A stretch of DNA of 64,000 bases from Methylocapsa sp. D3K7 (GCF_029855125.1 NZ_CP123229.1:3516501-3580500), one strand, 5' to 3'. Positions 1 to 8,940 are shown, counted from the stretch's first letter. Notes: generated by a model from the letters alone, not told the origin. Made by a program: numbers and translations.

Positions 1-1
1 C

Positions 2-57
2 GCGCGCATGGACCGGCGGGTCACTCTGCATGAAGGGCTGTTGGTGGAATTTGATTA
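2..57 (+). CDS. 3' end of an unidentified gene (partial, left edge)
   Basis: The second forward frame is open from the window edge to a TAG stop at 55-57 and reads ARMDRRVTLHEGLLVEFD at its end. The stretch is too short to identify. The shape of the last residues is loosely like the tail of an ABC-transporter ATPase, but that is only an impression. Bases 58-189 between this stop and the next gene hold nothing recognised apart from the ribosome-binding site of the next gene. Confidence 0.25.
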
Positions 58-189
58 GTGTGCGGCGCGGGTCAGTGGCGCCATGCCCGGCCGTTATGGC
101 TGAAGCATGGCTTCAGATGCGGCAGCTTCGGCGCAGTCTGGCAATTCAAGCCAAAAAAGATTACATGACGGGCGTCGTGGAGGAACCTC

Positions 190-519
190 ATGTCAAATTC
201 GATTGTCATCACCGTGCCGCACGATCTTGGTGCCGAAGAAGCAAGGCGGCGGATCGTCGAGCGGCTCGATCGCTTGCGCCATGACTATGTGGATAAATTG
301 GCCTACAGCGAAGTGAATTGGAGCGGCGACACCGCGGATTTGCGGGTCGTGGCCTTTGGTCAAACGGTCACGGGAAAAATCTGCGTCATGAGCGATTCCG
401 TGCGTGTCGAAGTGCAGCTACCCTGGATCCTCGCCGCCCTCACCAACAAGATTCAAGGCGTTCTCAAGACCAACGCGGAGGAATCCTTGCGGATCGGGCA
501 CACCCCGCCAAAAGTCTGA
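190..519 (+). CDS. Polyhydroxyalkanoic acid system family protein
   Basis: A 109-residue protein matching the general pattern of the small PHA-system (PHA_gran_rgn) family: an N-terminal MSNSIVITVPHDLGAEEARR segment, then a beta-rich core with G-T-V-T-G-K-I and a C-terminal helix. Members occur near polyhydroxyalkanoate genes in proteobacteria and are thought to act at storage granules, but no biochemical role is established. The ATG is preceded by GGAGG with normal spacing. No phaC or phasin gene is visible here, so the assignment rests on sequence pattern alone. The product is cytoplasmic, with no signal peptide. Confidence 0.6.
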   Translation: MSNSIVITVPHDLGAEEARRRIVERLDRLRHDYVDKLAYSEVNWSGDTADLRVVAFGQTVTGKICVMSDSVRVEVQLPWILAALTNKIQGVLKTNAEESLRIGHTPPKV

Positions 520-563
520 ACAGAGCGACCGGGCAGAGGGGTTTGTGCCAAGCCACTTGGCCC

Positions 564-773
564 TTACTTTATGGCGACCATCACATCAGAGGCTTTGATG
601 ACCGCGTAGGCTTGCACACCTTTTTTAAGGCCAAGTTCGTCGACCGATTCATTGGTGATCGAGGAGGTTACGATTTGGCCGCCTTTGAGTTCGATCTCGA
701 CATGCGCGGTGGTCGCGCCCTTGTGAACTTCCTTGATCGTGCCTTCGAGTGCATTGCGCGCTGATATTTTCAT
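564..773 (-). CDS. Molbindin (single Mop/TOBE domain protein)
   Basis: A 69-residue single Mop domain. It begins MKISARNALEGTIKEV, has the central GATTAHVEIELKGG strand pair and ends in KKGVQAYAVIKASDVMVA, the expected motifs of molybdate-binding TOBE domains (about 68 residues each). Stand-alone molbindins oligomerise and store or buffer molybdate or tungstate in the cytoplasm. It is convergent with the preceding gene. A molybdate-binding ModA lies 14 kb away, but no modBC or modE is in the window, so any link is inferred. Confidence 0.85.
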   Translation of the reverse strand: MKISARNALEGTIKEVHKGATTAHVEIELKGGQIVTSSITNESVDELGLKKGVQAYAVIKASDVMVAIK

Positions 774-867
774 TTCTTTTCCCCAGTCATCACGATGGCA
801 CGAGGACGGTACTTCGTTCGCGCCTTACGATGCGGTTTTAAATTTGCCGCTTAGATACGGGACGATA

Positions 868-881
868 CTGACATACATCAA
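868..881 (+). promoter_or_regulatory. Possible degenerate FNR/FixK box
   Basis: CTGACATACATCAA matches the FNR/FixK consensus TTGATNNNNATCAA at 8 of 10 fixed positions (first base and fifth base differ). It lies 78-91 bases before the GTG of the kinase gene, a distance that allows activation from near -41. A perfect box occurs at 4018-4031 in the same gene group, which raises the odds a little. Weak on its own. Confidence 0.3.
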
Positions 882-958
882 ATCTTTGCCTCAGACTGAT
901 AAATTTTCGATAGGACAATCTTGACTGGGCTGACAACGCTCCCGCGAAATGAGCCAAA

Positions 959-2482
959 GTGGAACAGCGTGCATTTGATCAAAGCGAAGTCTTCGCCTTC
1001 CTGGCGGACCCCGCGACGCACGGGCTGAGTACGCCAGTCAAACGCATAGATACGCATGGGGCGGCGGTTTTCCTCGCAGGCAAGGATGTTTACAAAGTCA
1101 AGAAAGCGGTGCGCTTTCCCTTCATGGATTTTTCGACACTCGACAAGCGGCAGTTGGCCTGCGCGCGCGAGCTTGTGGTCAATCAAGCCAATGCTCCGGA
1201 TCTCTACCTTGGCGCGGTTCCAATTTCACGAGAGGATTCCAAATTAAGGTTGGGAAGTGGTGGGCCGATCATCGAATGGGCCGTGCATATGCGGCGCTTT
1301 GATGAAAACCAGACGCTCGATAATTTAGCCGAACGCCACGAACTCAATTTTGAAATGATTGCCCGTCTTGCTTGCGCCGTCGCCACGTCGCACCGACGCG
1401 CGCCAGTTATCATAGGAGCAAATTCGCCCGGCGTGCTGGAAGCTCAGATCGAGGAAACGCTTGTCTCCCTCGAAGCAGAACAAGACGTCTTCGCGGCGCG
1501 TGCCGCCGCGTGGCTTCGTCAGGCAATGCAGCAAGCTTTAAATCGAGGAAAACCCTTGCTGCGAGAGCGCGAAGATCAAGGATGGGTGCGCCGCTGCCAC
1601 GGAGATCTGCACTTGCGCAATATCGTCTTGATCGAAGACCGGCCGGTGTTGTTTGACGCGATTGAATTCAACGAGGCATTCGCGACATGCGACGTGCTTT
1701 ATGATCTGGCGTTTCTGCTGATGGATCTGTGGACGCGCGGATTGCGTCGCCATGCGAATCTTTTGTTCAACCGGTATCTCTGGACTTGTGATGATATCGA
1801 GACGCAGCTCAAGGGCCCTTCGCTGATCCCGCTTTTCCTTTCCTTGCGCGCCGCAATTCGCGCCAAGGTGATCGTTCTTGAGCCTGGCGGAGCGAAGGAT
1901 CACGCACGGGAAGCTCGCCATTATTTCGAGGCGGCTTGCGAATTTCTGGTGCCGCGGCGGCTTGATTTGGTTGCCATCGGTGGATTGTCTGGCTCCGGCA
2001 AAAGCTCGCTTGCCGCCGCGCTCGCGGGATCGATCGGATGTGCGCCCGGTGCCGTGCATCTGCGCAGCGATATTGAACGCAAGCGGCTGTTCAATGTTCA
2101 CGAGTTCGACCGCTTGCCAGAGGCGGCCTATCAGCCCGAAATCACGGAACGGACGTATCAGCGTCTGCGGGATTTGGCGGCAATCGCGCTCAACGCTGGC
2201 CAAAGCGTCATCGTCGATGCCGTGCATCTGCGCCCGGAAGAACGCGAGGCGATAAAGCTGGTCGCGAGCCAGAACAAAGCTCATTTCACGGGCCTATGGC
2301 TCGAAGCGTCAATCGGCCAGCTTATGCAACGTGTCACCACGCGCACGAGGGATGCCTCGGATGCCACAGCAGGTGTCGTGTCGGCACAGGCGAAACAGAA
2401 AGCCGGAGCGATGGATTGGCATCGCGTGGATGCCTCGGCGCCGATTGAGGAAATCACGAGCTGTATTCTTGCCGCACTCTAA
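959..2482 (+). CDS. Bifunctional aminoglycoside phosphotransferase-like / P-loop kinase fusion protein
   Basis: A 507-residue two-domain protein. Residues about 1-340 are an APH/choline-kinase-like fold with the catalytic-loop pattern RRCHGDLHLRNIV followed by LFDAIEFNEAF. Residues about 340-507 are an AAA_33-type P-loop domain with Walker A GGLSGSGKSS. The fusion is common in proteobacteria; its substrate is unknown and antibiotic resistance should not be assumed. The start is GTG; no better in-frame start is nearby. It ends 3 bases before the stop of the convergent alcohol dehydrogenase. A degenerate FNR/FixK-like site lies upstream. Confidence 0.8.
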   Translation: MEQRAFDQSEVFAFLADPATHGLSTPVKRIDTHGAAVFLAGKDVYKVKKAVRFPFMDFSTLDKRQLACARELVVNQANAPDLYLGAVPISREDSKLRLGSGGPIIEWAVHMRRFDENQTLDNLAERHELNFEMIARLACAVATSHRRAPVIIGANSPGVLEAQIEETLVSLEAEQDVFAARAAAWLRQAMQQALNRGKPLLREREDQGWVRRCHGDLHLRNIVLIEDRPVLFDAIEFNEAFATCDVLYDLAFLLMDLWTRGLRRHANLLFNRYLWTCDDIETQLKGPSLIPLFLSLRAAIRAKVIVLEPGGAKDHAREARHYFEAACEFLVPRRLDLVAIGGLSGSGKSSLAAALAGSIGCAPGAVHLRSDIERKRLFNVHEFDRLPEAAYQPEITERTYQRLRDLAAIALNAGQSVIVDAVHLRPEEREAIKLVASQNKAHFTGLWLEASIGQLMQRVTTRTRDASDATAGVVSAQAKQKAGAMDWHRVDASAPIEEITSCILAAL

Positions 2483-2485
2483 TGA

Positions 2486-3478
2486 TCAGTAAGGGGGCGG
2501 AAGCAACACCGCCGCGCCCTCCAACCGTCCGGCTCGCAAATCAGCGAGGGCGCTGTTTGCTTGATCGAGCGGATAGGTCGTAATCTGCGTTTCAATTCCT
2601 GCTTCCGTGGCAAAGGCAAGAAATTCGAGTCCATCCCGCCGCGTGAGATTGGCAACAGAGATGATCTGACGTTCTTCCCAAAGCAGACGATATGGGAATG
2701 AAGGGATGTCGCTCATATGGATCCCGGCGCACACGACGACTCCACCCTTGCGTACCGCCGCGAGGGCGGCAGGCACCAATTCACCGACTGGCGCGTAGAT
2801 GATCGCCGCATCCAGCAGCTCGGGCGGAGGTTCAGCGGAGCTGCCGGCCCAGGCGGCACCGAGGCGCAAGGCAAAAGCCTGCGAGGCTGTGTCGCCTTGG
2901 CGCGTAAAAGCAAAAACCCGACGCCCTTGCTTGAGTGCGGCCTGCACGATGATATGGGCCGCCGCCCCAAACCCATAAAGACCGAGCGTCTTGGCGTTGC
3001 CTGCGAAGCGAAGCGAGCGCCAGCCGATGAGACCGGCACAAAGCAAGGGCGCCAGCGCTGCCGCCTTGCTGTCTTCGCGCAACGGAAAAGCATAGCGCGC
3101 ATTGGCAATCGCGTGGGTCGCATAACCGCCATTTCGCGTGTACCCTGTGAACACCGGCCGGTCGCAGAGGTTTTCCCTTTGGCTGGCGCAATAGGGACAG
3201 ACGCCGCACGTTGCCCCTAGCCAGGGGATGCCAACTCTCTCGCCAATTTTGAGATTATCCACACCCGGGCCGAGTGCATCAATACGCCCGACAATCTCAT
3301 GGCCAGGAATGATCGGCAATTTTGGGTCCGGCAGTTCTCCGTCAACGACGTGAAGATCCGTCCGGCAGACGCCGCAAGCCTCAACCCGGACGCGCAGCTC
3401 GCCGGGGCCCGGAAAGGGATCAGGCAATTCCTCAAACACAAGAGGCGTGCCTATTGTGTGCAGGACCATGCCGAACAT
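2486..3478 (-). CDS. Zinc-dependent alcohol dehydrogenase family protein
   Basis: A 330-residue medium-chain dehydrogenase. The catalytic zinc ligands are visible in CGVCRTDLH and in the PGHEIVG histidine/glutamate motif. The structural-zinc cysteines lie in the GATCGVCPYCASQRENLC region. The Rossmann segment LGLYGFGAAAHI stands where GxGxxG is expected, with one substituted glycine. The family oxidises primary alcohols or reduces aldehydes with NAD(P). It lies 23 bases after the small conserved gene at 3502-3915 on the same strand, so the two are probably co-transcribed from the region holding the perfect FNR/FixK box. A role in low-oxygen redox balance is inferred from that. Confidence 0.85.
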   Translation of the reverse strand: MFGMVLHTIGTPLVFEELPDPFPGPGELRVRVEACGVCRTDLHVVDGELPDPKLPIIPGHEIVGRIDALGPGVDNLKIGERVGIPWLGATCGVCPYCASQRENLCDRPVFTGYTRNGGYATHAIANARYAFPLREDSKAAALAPLLCAGLIGWRSLRFAGNAKTLGLYGFGAAAHIIVQAALKQGRRVFAFTRQGDTASQAFALRLGAAWAGSSAEPPPELLDAAIIYAPVGELVPAALAAVRKGGVVVCAGIHMSDIPSFPYRLLWEERQIISVANLTRRDGLEFLAFATEAGIETQITTYPLDQANSALADLRAGRLEGAAVLLPPPY

Positions 3479-3501
3479 TACAAGTCTCTTCAGATGGTCA
3501 T

Positions 3502-3915
3502 TTAGACGGGTTCCACTGAGGCGACTTGAAACGTGCGCAACTCATCCTCCTCACGGACGGACACATAATCTCCAATATTGAACTCGTCCGAGCTGAAATG
3601 ATAACCTGTCTCATCGGCCTGGTCGCCGCCGACATCGTAGCGAAAAGCCCAGGCTCCACCGGGCTTGCGCACGAGATGGCCGATATCATCGGCTTCGTTT
3701 GGACGGAACCGGACGACGCGGCAAAAGTCATGGAATTCATGCCACAAATTGAGATCGATCCGGCCCTTATCATCGAGCGGCGCAATGAGTGTGTAGCCGA
3801 TCAAAGCGCTTCCCTCGGGATGGCCTTTTTCGCGCGCGAGTTCCAGGCGAATGCGCCGGAAGGCAGGCGGAAGCTTTGCCCAATCAAGCTTTGTTGGATG
3901 CTCCAAATGTTTCAT
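3502..3915 (-). CDS. Conserved protein of unknown function
   Basis: A 137-residue soluble protein, begins MKHLEHPTKLDWAKLPP and ends with a short beta-rich region (YVSVREEDELRTFQVASVEP). No catalytic motif, signal peptide or membrane segment is visible. It has the composition of a real protein and in-phase codon bias. It is the first gene of a probable two-gene unit with the alcohol dehydrogenase, 103 bases downstream of the perfect FNR/FixK box. I do not recognise the family well enough to give a function. Confidence 0.7.
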   Translation of the reverse strand: MKHLEHPTKLDWAKLPPAFRRIRLELAREKGHPEGSALIGYTLIAPLDDKGRIDLNLWHEFHDFCRVVRFRPNEADDIGHLVRKPGGAWAFRYDVGGDQADETGYHFSSDEFNIGDYVSVREEDELRTFQVASVEPV

Positions 3916-4017
3916 GCGATCCTCAAGGCGCTTTCTCTTCCTTGCCGGAAGCCTTTACCCGCCAGATGCTGGGCTGCTCGTGTTATAGGAATTTAGCGCG
4001 GTGGCGGCGTTTCGAGA

Positions 4018-4031
4018 TTGATTTTGATCAA
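4018..4031 (-). promoter_or_regulatory. Perfect FNR/FixK box
   Basis: TTGATTTTGATCAA is an exact match to TTGATNNNNATCAA, the binding consensus of FNR/FixK/Anr regulators. It lies 103-116 bases before the start of the gene at 3502-3915 and just past the stop codon of the GH94-type gene, so it most likely drives the small gene and the alcohol dehydrogenase in low oxygen. The intergenic stretch 3916-4039 holds nothing else recognised. Confidence 0.65.
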
Positions 4032-4039
4032 CTCGTCTT

Positions 4040-7000
4040 TCACACGCTTGAATTCAAGGTCATTGCCATGGCCTGAAGCGCGGCGGGCAGCAATGGCTGC
4101 ACGATACGTTCGCCCCAGAGCCTCTTATGGCCGAAAACATGCCGGACCAAAAGGCTCGTGAAAATTCCGGGCCCGCTGGAATAGATTCGCCAGCCGCCTT
4201 CGACGCCAATATTGGCGGCTTTGACCTGTTCCCAATCTTTGCTTGCGGCATAGCGGTCTGGAAACGCAGCGTCGCTGCTGCTGAAGTAAGCGTTGCGCTG
4301 GCGCAGCTGTGCGTGAGCGAGGGTATCCGTCACGGCGATGGGGCTTGCAAGCTGGAGCGCGTCCCAAAGTGCTTCGGCATCGCCAACAATCGCCATGGCC
4401 TCCGCGTAGCGCAAATGTGCGTGGACATACATGAGACCGATTTCACGCCCGAAGAAGGATGAGGACTCCGCCCGCCGGAACATGGTTTGCGGGCCGCCGC
4501 GATAGACGACGGGCCGGTCGATCAGGCGCATGCCGTCGGGAAACTGCAAATGCTTGCGGATCAGCCGAAGATGATGCGTTATCTGTTCGGGCGTAAATAG
4601 GCCGCCGATGATGCTCTGGGTCATGGGAAGCAGCGAGTATTTGAGACCAGTGCGCACGTCGCTTGGATGCAGCAGCAGTTCGATCTGCTCGGTGCCCGGC
4701 ACGAAAATCCCATAACCCGCGACTGTGCCGTCACCGATAAGAAAGCGGTTGAAATCGTGGCGTATAGCGGTGCTAAGTTCACTCAGTTCCTTGGCATCGC
4801 CGCCGCGCCCCGCCCGCCGCAGCACCTCGGCGTAGCGGTTGATCTCACCGAACAGCAACGCGACCGTCCAGCTGCTGACCATCCAGTCCCGCATCCTTGG
4901 ATCGACGGGCTGGAGGGAATCATTCCAATCGCCTTCGCCATAGGCAATGAGGTGGGTGCCCGGGACGAAACGCTCACGAACCGTTGCGAGTAGTTTTGTG
5001 ACGTGAGCGGCGATCGTATCTTGGCGAACGGTCCGCTCAAATGTGTCAGCGCGCCGCCAGGCGATGGCTTCGTCGAGAAAAGCAAAATCACCCGTTGCCT
5101 CGATGTAATCATTCAGTGCCTTGAGCGGCCACATGATCACGTCACCATGGCTCACGCGGTCCTGGATGATGGAGTAGGGTTCGAGCATGAACCATTGCGG
5201 CCAATCACCCCCCGTCTCATATTGTTGCGCGAAGATAATGCGCAGGATCTCTTTAACGGGCTCGTCATGTTCCAGCGCGAGAAAGAATTCGACGGGACCC
5301 TGGCAGACATCGCGGGTTCCCCAGGCACCGCCGGTATATTGTTCGAGACCGTGCGGCACGGTGAGATGAATCATGGCATTGTGGGCGAGCCATGGAGACA
5401 ACAAGTCGAATGCGGTGCCCCCCGCGTCTCCACCGGAGATCCGGAGGTTGCGCGTGATTCCTTCCCAGTAGCGGCGCGCGGGCGAAAGGAGGCTTCGATC
5501 GTCGACGCCGGTTTGATAATTGTCGGCAAGTTGCGCCGCGAATTGCGGATCAGTTAACGATCCGGTGACGGCGAAACAGAAGCTGCGAACGGGCCGGGTG
5601 CGGAGCGCCACATAGGCTCCATGCCGGGGTTGGCCATCGGCATAGAGCAATTCGTCGCCACCGATCGCCTCAACCGCCTCTGGCGTGGCGGTCGTGAGAT
5701 GATAGACGGCATTGGGATAATGCTTGCCCAAAATGGAATTTGGGTCCGGCCGCATCGAAAAGCGCTTTCGGTGCGGATCAACTTCGACAAGGCCCTTGTT
5801 CTCGAGTTCGCGCTCGCCAAGCACCAAATGTCCGAAGACAAGAAAGCGGCACGGCTCGCCATCGACGGCGATGCGCCATTGCATCGCGGGATCGTCGCCC
5901 GACGCGACAGCGTCAACAGTGATCGTCCGCGTGGGAAAACAATAGATCCAGCGGCAATCGGAGAGGCCCATCTCGAACGCGGAGGGAATCGTGAGCATCC
6001 GCCAGCCGTCAGCCGCTTCGATCAAGATGCGGAGGCCGCTCGCGCGAGTGATGTTGTAAGGATCGCGCGAGACAGAAAATAGTTTGTGGAAAGACGTGTT
6101 GCCGATCGTCAGCTGCGCGGCGAATACACCATGCATCCAGCATGTGGCGCAAAGAGTCGACTCGTCCGGCAGCAAGGCCTGGCCCGATCGTAGCAAGGTG
6201 CCGTGCCGACGGGTGACACGCCGTTCCTTGTCGCGCAATACGACATGCCGGTTGTGCGGCGGATCTGGTACGAAGAAGGATAGGAGCGATCCATCTTTGC
6301 GCTCCTCGTGGAGCCGTTCCGGGTAAAGTTGCGCGAGGCTCGCAGTATCCAGCGGCTCAGCGATAGCTGCAAGCGCATCTTGGACGAAACTCCTGACAGG
6401 CGGAGCGAGAGCGATGGAGGCCGCCGGCTCATTATCAGTCCATGTCAAATCATCGAGCGTTGCGAGATCACTGTCGCTAGAGGCTTCGGGGTGATCGGGC
6501 ATATAAAAGCCAAAAAAGCGCACGGTCGTGCAAGCGCCAGGCGGCAGCACGTGTTGCCCGGACTGAATTGCGGCGCAAGCGACTTCGTGCTGAAGCCGCG
6601 TGTCCGGCAAGTTCGCCTCAAACGCAAAGCCAAATCCGTCGCTGTCACGAAAGCTCGGCCCGAAAAGCTGCAGTCCGTCGGTCGCAAAACCGAGTGCGCC
6701 ATCAAGACATCCATGCATGACCCAGGGATTGCCACTGCCTTGCGCAAGGTTCTGCCGGCTCATGATTACGGGACCGTAAGCGGGGTGCTGGGCGATGTGA
6801 TGGTCGAGATATTGCGAGGCGTAGGCTTCGTTGTTCATCAGGAATCCGCGATCGCCGAGACCGAGGTCCTGTATGAGGATCGCGTCAAAGCGCGCGGGGA
6901 CGGTGCCGGTATTTTGGGCTTCCAGCCGCCAGAGCCAAGCCGGCTCCGCAGGATGCAGCGACAATGTCAGGCGATAGCGGAGACCGCACGTTTCCCCTTC

Positions 7001-7297
7001 CCACACAAAGCCGTCGCTGGCGGCTGAGAACTTGGCATTGGCACGTGGCCCGGCGGCTTGGATCAAAAACGGAGCCGCGCCATCGAGGCGCAAATACATC
7101 CGTCCAATCCCATCATCCACCGGCGAGCCAAGCAACTGGTTGATGTTGATCACGCCATGCGGGAGCGTGAAGGTGATCGCGAAGACACTGCCATTCGGGA
7201 GGACGCTGATGGATAGACCCGAGGGGTTCTCGATCCGGCGCAACTGGAGATCCTGGTCGCGCGGTGTCGTCCAGCCGCGCTTGCCCGAGGGCGTCAT
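4040..7297 (-). CDS. GH94/GH36-type glycoside phosphorylase family protein
   Basis: A 1085-residue product from an ATG preceded by GGGGAAG; an in-frame start 63 bases upstream is possible but has no better signal. The N-terminal half is beta-sandwich-like and is followed by an alpha-barrel with GGAWGTRDVCQGP, ETGGDWPQWF and YGEGDWNDSLQ (near residue 790). In GH94 enzymes (cellobiose, chitobiose and cyclic-glucan phosphorylases) the aspartate of a WND motif is the general acid. No signal peptide is seen, so a cytoplasmic phosphorolysis role is likely. Substrate cannot be read. At about 1,100 residues it is longer than cellobiose phosphorylase (about 820) and resembles the stand-alone long forms. 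It lies upstream of the FNR-box operon on the same strand. Confidence 0.75.
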   Translation of the reverse strand: MTPSGKRGWTTPRDQDLQLRRIENPSGLSISVLPNGSVFAITFTLPHGVININQLLGSPVDDGIGRMYLRLDGAAPFLIQAAGPRANAKFSAASDGFVWEGETCGLRYRLTLSLHPAEPAWLWRLEAQNTGTVPARFDAILIQDLGLGDRGFLMNNEAYASQYLDHHIAQHPAYGPVIMSRQNLAQGSGNPWVMHGCLDGALGFATDGLQLFGPSFRDSDGFGFAFEANLPDTRLQHEVACAAIQSGQHVLPPGACTTVRFFGFYMPDHPEASSDSDLATLDDLTWTDNEPAASIALAPPVRSFVQDALAAIAEPLDTASLAQLYPERLHEERKDGSLLSFFVPDPPHNRHVVLRDKERRVTRRHGTLLRSGQALLPDESTLCATCWMHGVFAAQLTIGNTSFHKLFSVSRDPYNITRASGLRILIEAADGWRMLTIPSAFEMGLSDCRWIYCFPTRTITVDAVASGDDPAMQWRIAVDGEPCRFLVFGHLVLGERELENKGLVEVDPHRKRFSMRPDPNSILGKHYPNAVYHLTTATPEAVEAIGGDELLYADGQPRHGAYVALRTRPVRSFCFAVTGSLTDPQFAAQLADNYQTGVDDRSLLSPARRYWEGITRNLRISGGDAGGTAFDLLSPWLAHNAMIHLTVPHGLEQYTGGAWGTRDVCQGPVEFFLALEHDEPVKEILRIIFAQQYETGGDWPQWFMLEPYSIIQDRVSHGDVIMWPLKALNDYIEATGDFAFLDEAIAWRRADTFERTVRQDTIAAHVTKLLATVRERFVPGTHLIAYGEGDWNDSLQPVDPRMRDWMVSSWTVALLFGEINRYAEVLRRAGRGGDAKELSELSTAIRHDFNRFLIGDGTVAGYGIFVPGTEQIELLLHPSDVRTGLKYSLLPMTQSIIGGLFTPEQITHHLRLIRKHLQFPDGMRLIDRPVVYRGGPQTMFRRAESSSFFGREIGLMYVHAHLRYAEAMAIVGDAEALWDALQLASPIAVTDTLAHAQLRQRNAYFSSSDAAFPDRYAASKDWEQVKAANIGVEGGWRIYSSGPGIFTSLLVRHVFGHKRLWGERIVQPLLPAALQAMAMTLNSSV

Positions 7298-7466
7298 TGT
7301 GCTTCCCCGCTGCAGAGATGTGTGAGAGCTGAAAGGCGCTTGCGAATCATGTGGAGCCACATGATCAAAAAAAGCCGGTCAGCGCGAGCGCAAAAGCGCG
7401 GCCGCAACCCTCGGACATGGAGTTCCGGTCAGGTTTATCGTCTCCGTCCTATCGCGGCGAAGGGAA

Positions 7467-8066
7467 TTACTGCCAGTCCGGCCATTGCGGCGTTGCTCTT
7501 TGGACGGGGTCCGCCTGCCAAGCCCGGACCGGGACTGGCGCATGTTTTGCGGGGGCATAGGCCAGCGCGTGGGGATGTTTCCGGTGCCAGGCGGCGTAAG
7601 CGATGCCGGTGCCGCTGTGCGGCCTCTTGTGGGCGTAATAGCCTGAGCCAGGCGGCGAGCCGGAGATGCTTATCCGGGCGCCCTCGGCTTGCACCATATG
7701 GTACAGGACTGCCGCGTTGCCGGGCGCTAGCCGGATGCAGCCATGCGAGGCAGGGCGGCCAAGCTGTGATGTCGAATAGGTGCCGTGAATGGCATAGCCG
7801 CCCGCGAAGAATATGGAATAAGGCATCGGCGACATATGGTATTTGTGGGAATAATGCATCCGCACCAACTGGTAGGGGCGATACGTCCCGCGCGGGGTCC
7901 TGTAGCCGGAACGGGCGGTTGAAACCCGCCAGTCATAACTGCCGGTCTCGGAGCGCACATGCATGGTCTGCGAACTCAGATCAATCGCGATTTGCACCGT
8001 GGCTTCGGCTTCCTGAACGCTGAGAATTCCGCAAAACACGGTACACGCACTTAAAATGCCGCGCAT
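7467..8066 (-). CDS. Secreted L,D-transpeptidase (YkuD domain)
   Basis: About 199 residues. A signal peptide MRGILSACTVFCGILSVQEA is followed by a YkuD catalytic domain: IHGTYSTSQLGRPASHGCIRL carries the conserved histidine and the SHGC(I)R catalytic cysteine. Such enzymes make 3-3 peptidoglycan cross-links or anchor proteins in the periplasm. The ATG at 8066 is chosen because GGGAGGGAG stands just upstream; a TTG 18 bases earlier is in frame but would spoil the signal sequence. The tail after the domain (about 55 residues) is rich in H, P, A and Y and looks disordered. Confidence 0.88.
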   Translation of the reverse strand: MRGILSACTVFCGILSVQEAEATVQIAIDLSSQTMHVRSETGSYDWRVSTARSGYRTPRGTYRPYQLVRMHYSHKYHMSPMPYSIFFAGGYAIHGTYSTSQLGRPASHGCIRLAPGNAAVLYHMVQAEGARISISGSPPGSGYYAHKRPHSGTGIAYAAWHRKHPHALAYAPAKHAPVPVRAWQADPVQRATPQWPDWQ

Positions 8067-8239
8067 GATATGCTCCCTCCCCAACTCTTGATAAATAAAA
8101 TATAAGTTCGCAACTTTAATGTAAGTTCCGATTTACAGTAAAAATCACGAGAATCATTGTTGAGTCGTGCTAGAGCTTAGGCATGCGTGGTTAATTTTTT
8201 CTTGCGGCCGAGAGTTAACCCTCCGTTTGATCTTGCACC

Positions 8240-8770
8240 TCAAAGCGCCTTGACGACCGCGAGCACGGTTTCGGCGTGAGCTGGAACCTTCACCTTATTC
8301 CACACAGCCGCGATGCGGCCATCCTTGCCAATGAGGAAGGTCGTGCGCTCGACACCCATGTATTTGCGGCCATACATGCTTTTCTCTACCCAGACGCCAT
8401 AGGCTTCGAGCGTGGCCTTCGTTTCGTCGGCCCCGAGCGCCAGATCTAGCTTATGCTTAGCTTTAAACTTAGTGTGGCTGGCCGATGAATCTGGCGATAC
8501 GCCAAGGATGGCGGCGCCCGCCTTATTAAATTGGCCCCGCAAGCCATTAAAGTCGATTGCCTCCTTGGTGCAGCCCGACGTATCGTCCTTTGGATAAAAA
8601 TAAAGAACAAGGATGCGGCCAGCAAAGCTTGCGAGCGAGATTTTGTGTCCTGAATCGTCGGGCAATTCAAAATCGGGGGGCAAATCCCCAGGACCCAATT
8701 TCTTTTCCAGTTTGACCATTGGGCTCTTGTTGGCGATAGCGGACGGTTCTTTCGACAGGTTTTTCGGCAC
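8240..8770 (-). CDS. bcp: Peroxiredoxin, BCP/PrxQ type
   Basis: A thiol peroxidase of the BCP/PrxQ family. The peroxidatic cysteine is in FYPKDDTSGCTKEAIDFN, and GVSPDSSASHTKF and TFLIGKDGRIAAVW are typical later motifs. In E. coli BCP a second cysteine follows five residues after the first; here that position is isoleucine, so the enzyme is probably 1-Cys or uses another partner. Start is uncertain: the frame runs open to 8890, but a GTG at 8770 preceded by AAAGGAAGG gives the lysine-rich leader usual in Hyphomicrobiales. It is divergent from the AsmA-like gene. Confidence 0.82.
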   Translation of the reverse strand: MPKNLSKEPSAIANKSPMVKLEKKLGPGDLPPDFELPDDSGHKISLASFAGRILVLYFYPKDDTSGCTKEAIDFNGLRGQFNKAGAAILGVSPDSSASHTKFKAKHKLDLALGADETKATLEAYGVWVEKSMYGRKYMGVERTTFLIGKDGRIAAVWNKVKVPAHAETVLAVVKAL

Positions 8771-8940
8771 GGGCCTTCCTTTCGTCACATTGAACGGCGA
8801 TTGGCGGAGTTTGACCTTTCGCCCTGCTGCTCTGCGCGACATTTCGGTAAGTGCTTCTTTGATGGTAAAATACTCCCGATCATTGCGCATAGGCGTAGGG
8901 ATTGAAGTTTCCAGTTTAAGCTTGCTCTTGTAAAGGCCAC

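Noticed and set aside
30..316. Small forward ORFs overlapping the PHA-system gene
   Set aside because: Other-frame shadows with no ribosome-binding site and Arg/Ser-rich composition.
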